Shown one piece after another: positions 1-6,683 of a stretch of 9,634 bases of DNA. Every line of letters begins with the position of its first letter. The first letter of the stretch is position 1. A program made the translations under genes and the position numbers. The stretch is taken from the NCBI GenBank assembly GCA_902485915.1, contig CABTMH010000058.1:1-9634 (forward strand), given 5' to 3'. Below the pieces are notes generated by a model. It was not told the origin of the DNA. It worked only from the letters and a program-made list of their open reading frames with translations, and ran no database searches. This DNA is from an uncultured Oribacterium sp. Its GTDB lineage: Bacteria > Bacillota > Clostridia > Lachnospirales > Lachnospiraceae.

Positions 1-2
1 AT

Positions 3-68
3 ATAGTGATCATGAGTGGCTACGTCGGTGTACAGGATGAAGACTTGCTTGAAAGGATGAAAGAATGA
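3..68 (+). CDS. C-terminal end of an unidentified upstream gene (partial)
   Basis: A reading frame is open from the left edge and ends at the TGA at 66-68. Its visible product ends in the residues SGYVGVQDEDLLERMKE. The stop overlaps the start codon of the next gene in an ATGA arrangement, a typical sign of translational coupling between co-transcribed genes. Only 21 codons are visible, too few to name a family. An internal ATG at position 12 has no clear ribosome binding site, so I read this as the tail of a longer gene and not as an 18-residue peptide. Chance openness of a short frame cannot be excluded. Confidence 0.5.
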   Translation: MVIMSGYVGVQDEDLLERMKE

Positions 69-1882
69 GACATCATGTAGTTCATAAAGATTCATATCGA
101 ACATCAGATAGAGGAAGGTGTCTGCCGGCACTGGTGCTGGCGGGCGCGATGGCGCTTGCATGTGCCGGTACGGCGGTGGCTGCCAGCGTGGGGGCCAGCG
201 GTGTCGATGTATCGGCATACCAGATGAGCCTGCCGGGCGGTGGAAACAATGCAGCTGGCGGACAGAGCAGCGCGGCGTCGGCGATGCCGACGGGCGGTGC
301 GACGATCGCACAGGACCAGAGCATCGGCACCCACTACGCGACGGTGCAGTCAGCGGAGATCGATGCCACGAATCCGGCGGTCATCGATATCACAGTCGAT
401 GCAGCGCCGCTCGTCGGGAGCGGGCAGCAGCTCTACCTGTTCGCGGTGAAGCCGTACCAGATGAACCTCGATGGCCGGACGGACTATCTAGCGGTGCAGG
501 AGGTCGGAAACGGCAGTCTGCAATTCACGGCGGATCTGCAGGACGGCCCGAACAGCCTCCGAACCTATGATGCCTTCGTGGTCGCGATCGCCAGTGGAAA
601 CGGCTATCAGATCGTATCGAACCGCTGCTACATCGGGAATCCGGAGCTGATCGCAGCAGACCAGTCGCCGGCCCTGAACCGCGGGAAGAAGGGACTGCTG
701 GTGGATCCGAACATCCTCGATGATGCCATCGACCTCGGGATCAAGCATGCGTTTATCCCGGTCACAACCGCACAGCTTTTCGGCTCAGGCGTCAGCTACA
801 GCTATGATGGAAAGGTCTATTCCTTCGATTCGGCCCTGATTCAGCAGCTGGATCAGGAGATCAGCCGTCTTTCAGGCGCAGGGGTAGCGGTCACGGTGAA
901 CCTCGTGAATGGATGGAATCCGACGCAGCCGGCGCTCTACCGTCCGGGCACGAAGGTGGTTACGAGTGATGCGGCGCTGTACTATGGCTTCAATGTCGAA
1001 ACCGAGGATGGTTTCCAGCTGGTGAAGGCGATGGCGACCTTCCTTGCGAGCCGCTACAACGGGCATAACGGGCACGGTAAGATCACGAACTGGGTCATCG
1101 GAAACGAGATCAATAACCAGTACTGGAATTATGTCGGAAATTACAGTGTCCGGGACTATACGCGGATTTTTCAGCGGACCTTCCGTGTGTTCTATACGGC
1201 CATCAAGTCGGTCTCGGCGGGCGATAACGTCATGTTTTCGCTGGATCAGTACTGGACGATCAAGCCGGAGGCCGGATCGGTCGGGAAGTATCCGGGAAAG
1301 GATGTGCTGGATAACTTCATGTTCATCGATCAGGAGGAGGGAAAGACCAACTGGGCCCTGGCGATCCATCCGTACCCGTATCCGCTGACGGATCCGAATT
1401 TCTGGGATGATTTCTCATCCGGTAAGGTGACGAACGACCTCACCACACCAGTCATCAGCTATGCAAACCTTTCAGTACTGACGAACTACATGCACAGTCA
1501 GTCTATGCTGGATAAGCGCGGTCAGGTACGACATATCTTCATGACCGAGGAGGGCTTCAGCTCCGTCCGGAAGCTTACACAGGACGCACAGATGGAGCAG
1601 GCGGCGGCCGTCGCCTATGGCCACTATATCGTCGAGAACAACCCGGATATCGATGCGTACATGCTTTCCCGTCAGCTGGACAATGCAGCCGAAACGAAGG
1701 ATGGACTCTACTTCGGACTGTCTTCCGTCGGTGCAGATGGTGCCTCGCTCATCGCGAAGCCGGCCCGCGAGGTCTTCAAGTACATCGATGATCCGAACAC
1801 CTCACTGATGGTATCTGAATTTGCAAAGACCATCATCGGCATCAGCGACTGGGCGGAGGCTATCCCGGGATTCCATTTCTGA
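65..1882 (+). CDS. Exported putative glycoside hydrolase, DUF5722-like, clan GH-A fold
   Basis: A 605-residue exported protein. Residues 1-19 are basic and polar, 20-39 form a hydrophobic segment, and an Ala-Val-Ala site near residue 39 fits signal peptidase cleavage. Cys33 lies in a poor lipobox, so a lipoprotein is less likely. Residues 45-80 are a Gly/Ala/Ser-rich linker, about 93-195 look like a beta-rich domain, and about 205-580 look like a TIM-barrel. The barrel has NWVIGNEIN (Asn347-Glu348), the usual acid/base pair of clan GH-A glycosidases, then AIHPYPYP (His435) and FMTEEGF (Glu495/Glu496), placed like the nucleophile strand. This matches my memory of DUF5722, a family without firm biochemistry. 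The substrate is unknown, presumably an extracellular polysaccharide. The start at 65 has AAAGGA at 51-56 and overlaps the preceding stop, so the gene is probably the last of an operon entering from the left. Confidence 0.75.
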   Translation: MRHHVVHKDSYRTSDRGRCLPALVLAGAMALACAGTAVAASVGASGVDVSAYQMSLPGGGNNAAGGQSSAASAMPTGGATIAQDQSIGTHYATVQSAEIDATNPAVIDITVDAAPLVGSGQQLYLFAVKPYQMNLDGRTDYLAVQEVGNGSLQFTADLQDGPNSLRTYDAFVVAIASGNGYQIVSNRCYIGNPELIAADQSPALNRGKKGLLVDPNILDDAIDLGIKHAFIPVTTAQLFGSGVSYSYDGKVYSFDSALIQQLDQEISRLSGAGVAVTVNLVNGWNPTQPALYRPGTKVVTSDAALYYGFNVETEDGFQLVKAMATFLASRYNGHNGHGKITNWVIGNEINNQYWNYVGNYSVRDYTRIFQRTFRVFYTAIKSVSAGDNVMFSLDQYWTIKPEAGSVGKYPGKDVLDNFMFIDQEEGKTNWALAIHPYPYPLTDPNFWDDFSSGKVTNDLTTPVISYANLSVLTNYMHSQSMLDKRGQVRHIFMTEEGFSSVRKLTQDAQMEQAAAVAYGHYIVENNPDIDAYMLSRQLDNAAETKDGLYFGLSSVGADGASLIAKPAREVFKYIDDPNTSLMVSEFAKTIIGISDWAEAIPGFHF

Positions 1883-1900
1883 TATGATCAAAGCATAAAG

Positions 1901-1935
1901 CAGAAGAGAGTGCGCTTTCGGCGCACTCTCTTCTG
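1901..1935 (+). terminator. Hairpin terminator after the glycosidase-like gene
   Basis: A perfect 15-bp stem (1901-1915 with 1921-1935) closes a five-base TTTCG loop, 18 bases after the stop codon. The downstream sequence is AT-rich (TTATAAAAATATTT) but has no clean T-run, so intrinsic termination is likely but may be imperfect. It separates the glycosidase-like gene from brnQ. Confidence 0.7.
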
Positions 1936-1952
1936 TTATAAAAATATTTATA

Positions 1953-1991
1953 TTGATTCCTGATATGGCACAGAGGTATTATAGATATAAT
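1953..1991 (+). promoter_or_regulatory. Candidate promoter region for brnQ
   Basis: The AT-rich spacer after the hairpin holds TTGATT (1953-1958) and TATTAT (1977-1982) with an 18-base gap, which makes a reasonable sigma-A-type promoter. A perfect TATAAT lies just downstream at 1986-1991 but lacks a well-placed -35 box. Either could serve brnQ, which starts at 2029. The assignment rests on consensus match only. Confidence 0.4.
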
Positions 1992-2028
1992 TTTTATTTC
2001 TGACAGCTTGATCAAGAGGAGGCACATC

Positions 2029-3153
2029 ATGCATAAACTAGGATTTCGACAGACGATCACGATCGGCTTCATGCTGTTCTCCATGTTCTTCGGCGCTGGT
2101 AATCTGATTTTTCCACCGCTTCTCGGAGCACAGGCTGGAAGCAGTACGGTTCCGGCGATGGTCGGACTGACCATTACAGCCGTCTGCTTCCCGATTCTGG
2201 CTGTCGCTGCCGTCGCGAAGCACGATAATCTCGTGAAGCTCGGTTCGATGATCCATCCGGTGTTTGCATCGGTGTTTACGATCCTCATCTGCCTGATGAT
2301 CGGTCCCTTCGTCGCGATCCCGCGTACCTGCAGTACGTCCTTCGAGATGGCGGTCGCACAGTTCCTTCCGTCGCAGAGCGGATCAGGCCTCCTGATGGCA
2401 CGTATTCTCTACTCCATGGTCTTCTTCGCCGGTGCGACCTTCGTGGCCCTGCACCCAAATAAGCTGAAGGATATCCTGGGCAGAATCATGACACCGATTC
2501 TAGTCGTACTGATCGTTGTGACCTTCGTGGTGGTCGTGATGAAGCTGCCGGTGACGGTCGCAGCGCCATCCACCATCGGGTACCAGGAAAATCCGATCAT
2601 GACCGGCTTCATGACCGGCTATCAGACGATGGATATCCTGGCGGCGCTCAACTTCGGCCTCGTCATCGCGATGAACATCGAGGATTTCGGTGTGCATGAT
2701 CGTCGGGCGATCGCAGGTGAAACGATGAAGGCCGGGCTCATCGCCGGGGTGATGCTGGCACTTGTGTATTTCGCAACTTCTTATATCGGTGCGATCTGCA
2801 GTGGCGTTCCGGGACTCCTGACCGAGACGGAAACCGGCGCAGGTATCCTGTCGTATGCGATCCAGCAGTGCTTCGGTGCGGCGGGGCAGATCATCGCCGG
2901 ACTCATCTTCTTCATCGCCTGCTTCAACGTCTGCTGCGGACTGCTGTCCAGCGGCTCGGAGTATTTTCATAAGCTTGTGCCGAAGATCAGCTATAAGGCC
3001 TGGCTGTTCGGCTTCGCGATCTTCAGCTTCGTGATTTCCAGCGCCGGACTGTATCGTATCCTGAGCTTCTCCTTCCCGATTCTGAAGGTGATGTGCCCGA
3101 TCGCCATCGCCGTGACCGTCTTCGGTCTCGTGAAGAAGCGCCAGGCAGAGTGA
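2029..3153 (+). CDS. brnQ: Branched-chain amino acid transport system II carrier, C-terminally short
   Basis: A multi-pass inner-membrane carrier of the LIVCS family, which imports leucine, isoleucine and valine with a coupling cation. The N-terminus has the family hallmark FSMFFGAGNLIFPP (residues 17-30), followed by GPFVAIPRTCSTSFEM (92-107), and hydrophobic helices recur along the rest. I start it at ATG 2029 because AAGAGGAGG (2014-2022) sits six bases upstream; an in-frame TTG at 2008 would place that site inside the gene. The product is 374 residues, whereas family members are usually about 430-450. The sequence stops after the helix near residues 340-366 with a basic tail (KKRQAE), so the last one or two helices appear absent. 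The stop is followed at once by a strong terminator, so no missing piece lies downstream. It appears monocistronic. Confidence 0.9.
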   Translation: MHKLGFRQTITIGFMLFSMFFGAGNLIFPPLLGAQAGSSTVPAMVGLTITAVCFPILAVAAVAKHDNLVKLGSMIHPVFASVFTILICLMIGPFVAIPRTCSTSFEMAVAQFLPSQSGSGLLMARILYSMVFFAGATFVALHPNKLKDILGRIMTPILVVLIVVTFVVVVMKLPVTVAAPSTIGYQENPIMTGFMTGYQTMDILAALNFGLVIAMNIEDFGVHDRRAIAGETMKAGLIAGVMLALVYFATSYIGAICSGVPGLLTETETGAGILSYAIQQCFGAAGQIIAGLIFFIACFNVCCGLLSSGSEYFHKLVPKISYKAWLFGFAIFSFVISSAGLYRILSFSFPILKVMCPIAIAVTVFGLVKKRQAE

Positions 3154-3158
3154 TCGTG

Positions 3159-3222
3159 CAGAAGAACGGGGCGCCAGGAAGGCTTTTTCAGATCATTGCC
3201 TTCCTGGTGCCCCGTTCTTCTG
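3159..3222. terminator. Long bidirectional terminator between brnQ and luxS
   Basis: A 25-bp stem (3159-3183 with 3198-3222, one G-U pair) closes a 14-base loop containing five T residues. It starts five bases after the brnQ stop and ends six bases before the stop end of convergent luxS. Its position and near-perfect symmetry suit termination from both sides. U-tracts on either side are short, TGTTTG on the plus strand. Confidence 0.85.
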
Positions 3223-3228
3223 TTTGAT

Positions 3229-3708
3229 TCAGGCCGGATAGATCAGATGTGATTCGTCGATACCGTAGAGCGTTTCGTCGAGATAACGCTTCGCAAGCCA
3301 GTTTGCCATGCCGAGGTTCTGGTCGAGGTAGTTTCCACAGTCGCGAGCGGCCGCACCCGGGATCGGGTCATGGAAGTCGCGGATGAATTCAAACATACGC
3401 GTGATGACGGATACGATGTCGCGGGAGCTGAGATCGCCGGCGAAGATGACATAACAGCCGGTGCGGCAGCCCATCGGTCCGAAGTAGATGGTCTTCTCGG
3501 CCCATTCCGGATCGTTCCGGAGGAAGGTGGCACCTAAGTGCTCGATGGTGTGAAGCTCGGCGGTATTCATGACCGGCTCACGATTCGGTCTCGTCATACG
3601 AAGATCGAAGGTCGTCAGGGTCTCGGCACCGACTTTATCTTTTCTGGAAACGTAGATGCCCGGCTCCAGCTTCTCGTGATTGATGGTAAAGCTTGCGATT
3701 TTTTCCAT
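3229..3708 (-). CDS. luxS: S-ribosylhomocysteine lyase
   Basis: A cytoplasmic metalloenzyme of the activated methyl cycle. It cleaves S-ribosylhomocysteine to homocysteine and 4,5-dihydroxy-2,3-pentanedione, the precursor of autoinducer-2. The product is 159 residues, full length for the family. The metal site is complete: His53 and His57 in HTIEH with the catalytic Glu56, plus Cys124 in RDCGNY. The catalytic cysteine is Cys81 in GPMGCRTG. The start ATG (reading down from 3708) is preceded by AGGAGG (3714-3719) at good spacing. The gene is transcribed alone, away from the YdjI-like gene and towards brnQ. No mtnN/pfs or methionine gene is in the window, so the rest of the methyl cycle must be encoded elsewhere. 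Confidence 0.97.
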   Translation of the reverse strand: MEKIASFTINHEKLEPGIYVSRKDKVGAETLTTFDLRMTRPNREPVMNTAELHTIEHLGATFLRNDPEWAEKTIYFGPMGCRTGCYVIFAGDLSSRDIVSVITRMFEFIRDFHDPIPGAAARDCGNYLDQNLGMANWLAKRYLDETLYGIDESHLIYPA

Positions 3709-3750
3709 GGTGTACCTCCTGGAAGAGAATAGTAGTATGTAAGTTCACTT

Positions 3751-3779
3751 ATTATAGAAAAAAGTGCTGGTGTGCGCAA
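3751..3779 (-). promoter_or_regulatory. luxS promoter
   Basis: On the minus strand a TTGCGC -35 box (3779-3774) and a perfect TATAAT -10 box (3756-3751) are separated by 17 bases. Transcription would start near 3744, leaving a leader of about 35 bases before the luxS ATG. This is too short for a riboswitch, and none is recognisable. Confidence 0.75.
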
Positions 3780-3802
3780 GCTGTGCGGGAAAACGCAGCA
3801 CC

Positions 3803-3817
3803 GTACAGTGACCGTAC
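3803..3817. promoter_or_regulatory. Imperfect palindrome upstream of luxS, possible operator
   Basis: The 15-base sequence GTACAGTGACCGTAC is a near-palindrome with GTAC ends, matching its own reverse complement except at the centre and at one symmetric pair. It lies 24 bases upstream of the luxS -35 box, where a DNA-binding regulator could act. No regulator is known to me for this exact sequence, and a site this short may be chance. Confidence 0.25.
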
Positions 3818-3818
3818 T

Positions 3819-3896
3819 TTACTGTTCACGTGTTCTGATCAGGCAGGGGGCCGGAGGGCAGCCCCTGCCTTAATCCAGGTGACGAGTGAACAGTAA
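3819..3896. repeat. Nested inverted repeats in the luxS/SPFH-gene divergent spacer
   Basis: A perfect 11-bp inverted repeat (TTACTGTTCAC at 3819-3829, GTGAACAGTAA at 3886-3896) encloses a second perfect 9-bp inverted repeat (AGGCAGGGG at 3841-3849, CCCCTGCCT at 3862-3870) with a 12-base loop. Unpaired arms of 11 and 15 bases lie between the two stems. The element sits upstream of both divergent promoters, so it is in neither predicted leader. It could be regulatory DNA, a small separately transcribed RNA, or a short palindromic mobile or dispersed element. Function is unknown. Confidence 0.6.
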
Positions 3897-3935
3897 TTGC
3901 GGTGAAATTAATTTCCACGATACCACCGATATTGA

Positions 3936-3964
3936 TTGAGCAGTTCCGGATTCTCGTATATAAT
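3936..3964 (+). promoter_or_regulatory. Promoter of the YdjI-like SPFH gene
   Basis: TTGAGC (3936-3941) and a perfect TATAAT (3959-3964) are separated by 17 bases, a good sigma-A-type promoter. Transcription would start near 3971, giving a leader of about 55 bases to the ATG at 4026. The rest of the 317-base spacer from luxS holds the luxS promoter, the palindrome and the nested repeats; I see no further gene in it. Confidence 0.65.
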
Positions 3965-4025
3965 AAAAGCAGAGTATGGACGTGAAACCGTTTCGACGGA
4001 GTGTTATCGAAAAGGAGGAAATAAT

Positions 4026-5273
4026 ATGGGTCTTTTACAGGTTGGTTTAGGCGCTGCGGAATCTGTTCTTTCGGATCAGTGGCGTGAATACTTTTACTGC
4101 GATGCGTTGACAGAAGACGTCCTCATGAAGAAGGGCGAGGCACGTCAGGCGAGAAGAGCATTTAACACGAAGAAGTCGGATAACCTCATCACGAACGGTG
4201 CGATCATCGCGGTGAACGAAGGTCAGTGTATGATCATCGTCGATAACGGTGCGATCGTAGAGGTCAGTGCCGAGCCGGGTAAGTTTGTATGGGATGCATC
4301 GACCGAGCCATCGATTTTCTACGGTGGACTGAAGAAGGGTATCGTGGAGTCCTTTAATACATGGAAGAAGCGTGTGGCGTTCGCAGGTGATACCGCGACA
4401 GACCAGCGCATCTACTTCTTCAACACAAAGGATATCATCGGAAACAAGTATGGGACACAGAATCCGATTCCGTTCCGTATCATCGATCGAAACATCAACC
4501 TCGATACAGATGTTGCGGTTCGCTGCCATGGTGAGTATGCATATCGTCTGGCCGATCCGATCCTGTTCTATAAGAAGCTCTGTGGAAACGTAAGCGATGA
4601 GTTCCGGAGAGATCGTATCGACAGCCAGCTGAAGACAGAGCTGCTGACGGCACTGCAGCCGGCATTCGCCGCTGTATCCGAACAGGGCGTCCGTTATTCA
4701 CAGCTTCCGGCGCATGCAGATGACATCGCACGGGCACTGGATACCGAGCTGACGGCTACCTGGGGACAGAACTATGGTATCGAAATCGCAGCCTTCGGTC
4801 TCAGCTCCGCGACGATTTCGGACGAGGATGCAGAGCGCATCAAGGTTCTTCAGATGAACGCATCACTGAAGGATCCGACGATGGCTGCCGCAACGATCGC
4901 AGCGGCGCAGGCACAGGCGATGAAGGATGCGGCGAACAACACCGCGACCGGACCGATGATGGCCTTCGCCGGTATGAACATGGCGAACATGGTAGGTGGC
5001 ATGAACAGCCAGCAGCTCTATGGTATGGGCGGTACACCGCAGCAGACACCGCCGACGACACCGTCACCGGCTCCGGCGGCTGCAGCCGGCGTGGGCGTAG
5101 CCACGGCTCCGGCAGGCAGCTGGACCTGCGCATGCGGAACCGTAAATACGGGCAACTTCTGCTCGAACTGTGGAAGCCAGAAGCCGCAGCCGACGACCTG
5201 GACCTGCCCGAAGTGTGGACATCAGGGCAATACAGGTAATTTCTGCTCGAACTGTGGAACACCGAAGGCATAA
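4026..5273 (+). CDS. YdjI-like SPFH-domain protein with two C-terminal zinc ribbons
   Basis: A 415-residue protein matching the 'virion core protein'/YdjI branch of the SPFH (band 7) family. Residues about 25-285 form the SPFH region, then an Ala/Met/Gln-rich stretch (286-340), a Pro/Ala linker (337-365), and two zinc ribbons. The first has Cys368, Cys370, Cys379 and Cys382 (CxC spacing in the first knuckle); the second has Cys394, Cys397, Cys407 and Cys410. There is no signal peptide or clear membrane helix, so it probably acts at the inner membrane face through partners. Start ATG 4026 has AAGGAGGA (4012-4019); the longer frame from 3936 would run through the promoter. In Bacillus subtilis, YdjI is encoded with PspA (YdjF), YdjG and YdjH and linked to membrane stress. 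Here a YdjG-like gene follows. The molecular role is inferred from that homology. Confidence 0.85.
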   Translation: MGLLQVGLGAAESVLSDQWREYFYCDALTEDVLMKKGEARQARRAFNTKKSDNLITNGAIIAVNEGQCMIIVDNGAIVEVSAEPGKFVWDASTEPSIFYGGLKKGIVESFNTWKKRVAFAGDTATDQRIYFFNTKDIIGNKYGTQNPIPFRIIDRNINLDTDVAVRCHGEYAYRLADPILFYKKLCGNVSDEFRRDRIDSQLKTELLTALQPAFAAVSEQGVRYSQLPAHADDIARALDTELTATWGQNYGIEIAAFGLSSATISDEDAERIKVLQMNASLKDPTMAAATIAAAQAQAMKDAANNTATGPMMAFAGMNMANMVGGMNSQQLYGMGGTPQQTPPTTPSPAPAAAAGVGVATAPAGSWTCACGTVNTGNFCSNCGSQKPQPTTWTCPKCGHQGNTGNFCSNCGTPKA

Positions 5274-5293
5274 GCGGATGCAGTGGATTTATG

Positions 5294-5319
5294 GTGCGAT
5301 GTCCGAAGGGACATCGCAC
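5294..5319 (+). terminator. Hairpin between the SPFH gene and the YdjG-like gene
   Basis: A perfect 11-bp stem (5294-5304 with 5309-5319) with a GAAG loop lies 20 bases after the SPFH stop and is followed by TTTGTATATGT. The T content is modest. It may terminate part of the transcripts and so set the ratio of the two products, or end the first unit outright. In the remaining 120 bases to the next gene I see only a weak promoter candidate (TTGAGC at 5390-5395 with a poor -10). Confidence 0.55.
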
Positions 5320-5444
5320 TTTGTATATGTATCGGAAACAGGGTCATCCGGAGGGCGGATGCTGCAACCGCATCTCCGGAGGCTTCTGTTTGAGCGGTGA
5401 ATGTGGAATCGCAGATACATATGAGAACGGAAGGAGGGACAGAG

Positions 5445-6629
5445 ATGCAGACGGCACAGGCGAATACCAATGTAACGAACCGTGCGAGCGGATCCGCCGC
5501 CATGGATGTCGAGACCACGATGACGAACACCCTGAAGGAGACCGATCGAAAGTGTCCGCAGTGTGGTGGTGTACTCGAGTTTGATCCATCAAGCGGTGGC
5601 TTGAAGTGCCCATACTGTGAGTATACCGAAGCGATCCAGTATGAAAAGGAAGTGAAGGAGAGCGGAACGCTCGATGATGAGGGCAGATTCGTCGCGACAG
5701 AGCATGTCTATACCGGAAAGGAGGACACGGCGACGACCGACTGGGGTACGGCGACGAAGACGGTCATCTGTAAATCCTGTGGTGCGGAGATCATGTACGA
5801 TGCGAATGCCATCGCCAATGTCTGCCCATACTGTGGCTCGACGCAGGTGATGGAAGCCGGTAATCAGGAAGAGAAGATCCTGGCACCGGGTGGTGTGGTG
5901 ACCTTCGATGTTGATAACAGGCGCGCAGCTGAGCTCTTTAAGACCTGGATCGGGCATAAGTTTTTCTGCCCGAAGCTGGCGAAGGAGAGTGCGGAGCCGG
6001 ATAAGTTCCATGGCGTGTATGTGCCGTACTGGACCTTCGATGCAGAGGCAAGCGGTGACTATACCGGTGAGTATGGTATCAATCGTACCGTGAAAAGGAA
6101 CGATGGGAAAACGGAGATCGTCACGGACTGGTATGGCTGCAGCGGCGAGATCGAGCACTTCTTCGATGATGTGCTGGTGACCGCATCGGATCGCTATGAT
6201 TCGATGATGCTCCGCTCGGTAGAGCCATATCGTACAGATGATGTGAAGCCATACAAGCCGCAGTATCTGGCCGGCTTTATGGCCGAGCGCTACACCCTGA
6301 AGCTGACGGATGCCTGGCCGAAGGCCCGGAGCATCATGGATGACGAGATGCATGATCTCGCAGAAGATGATATCCGTGACCAGCATAATCCGGATGATGT
6401 CCGTGCGGTCAGCATCGAGGCGAAGTATGCCGATGTGACCTATAAGTATCTGCTGCTTCCGGTATGGATCTCCTGTTTCCGCTATCAGGATAAGATCTAT
6501 CGTTTCATGGTGAACGGACAGACCGGAAAGGTTTCCGGCAAGACGCCGATTAGCTGGATCAAGGTAGCACTGACCACGATCGCCGTGATCGCGATCTTTG
6601 TTCTCCTGTATTATCTGCTCGGGGATTAA
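5445..6629 (+). CDS. YdjG-like membrane-anchored protein with tandem N-terminal zinc ribbons
   Basis: A 394-residue protein resembling the 'TFIIB-type zinc ribbon-containing' YdjG family. The first zinc ribbon has Cys37, Cys40, Cys55 and Cys58 (CPQC...CPYC), the second Cys109, Cys112, Cys127 and Cys130 (CKSC...CPYC). A Trp/Tyr-rich middle region (about 145-360) has family-like stretches such as VYVPYWTFDA and LLLPVWISCFRY. One hydrophobic helix (about 374-392) sits at the extreme C-terminus, so the protein is probably tail-anchored with its body in the cytoplasm. I choose ATG 5445 because AAGGAGGG (5431-5438) precedes it; in-frame GTG 5397 and ATG 5421 lack this support. It follows the YdjI-like gene by 171 bases. 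In B. subtilis, YdjG with YdjH forms the membrane partner of PspA and YdjI; a similar scaffold role is inferred. Despite the TFIIB label, nothing suggests a transcription factor. Confidence 0.82.
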   Translation: MQTAQANTNVTNRASGSAAMDVETTMTNTLKETDRKCPQCGGVLEFDPSSGGLKCPYCEYTEAIQYEKEVKESGTLDDEGRFVATEHVYTGKEDTATTDWGTATKTVICKSCGAEIMYDANAIANVCPYCGSTQVMEAGNQEEKILAPGGVVTFDVDNRRAAELFKTWIGHKFFCPKLAKESAEPDKFHGVYVPYWTFDAEASGDYTGEYGINRTVKRNDGKTEIVTDWYGCSGEIEHFFDDVLVTASDRYDSMMLRSVEPYRTDDVKPYKPQYLAGFMAERYTLKLTDAWPKARSIMDDEMHDLAEDDIRDQHNPDDVRAVSIEAKYADVTYKYLLLPVWISCFRYQDKIYRFMVNGQTGKVSGKTPISWIKVALTTIAVIAIFVLLYYLLGD

Positions 6630-6642
6630 TCGGATGCATCAA

Positions 6643-6674
6643 AAGAGCCTGGAGAGGCGACTCTCCAGGCTCTT
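6643..6674. terminator. Bidirectional terminator between the YdjG-like gene and leuB
   Basis: A perfect 14-bp stem (6643-6656 with 6661-6674) closes a GCGA tetraloop between two convergent stop codons. It has A residues on its left side (AAAAG) and TCTTGCAACTT on its right, so it can serve both directions: 13 bases after the YdjG-like stop and 9 bases beyond the leuB stop. Confidence 0.8.
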
Positions 6675-6683
6675 GCAACTTCA

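Noticed and set aside
197..220. GVDVSAYQ near the N-terminus of the exported protein, reminiscent of the GH25 lysozyme start
   Set aside because: The rest of the protein has no GH25 features. The match is short and sits in a low-complexity linker.
3693..3896. 67-codon plus-strand frame in the luxS upstream region
   Set aside because: It runs antisense over the luxS start and promoter and through the nested repeats, with no ribosome binding site and a Cys/Arg-rich random-looking product.
5589..6386. 265-codon minus-strand open frame opposite the YdjG-like gene
   Set aside because: It is antisense to a gene with clear zinc ribbons and a strong ribosome binding site, and resembles no family.
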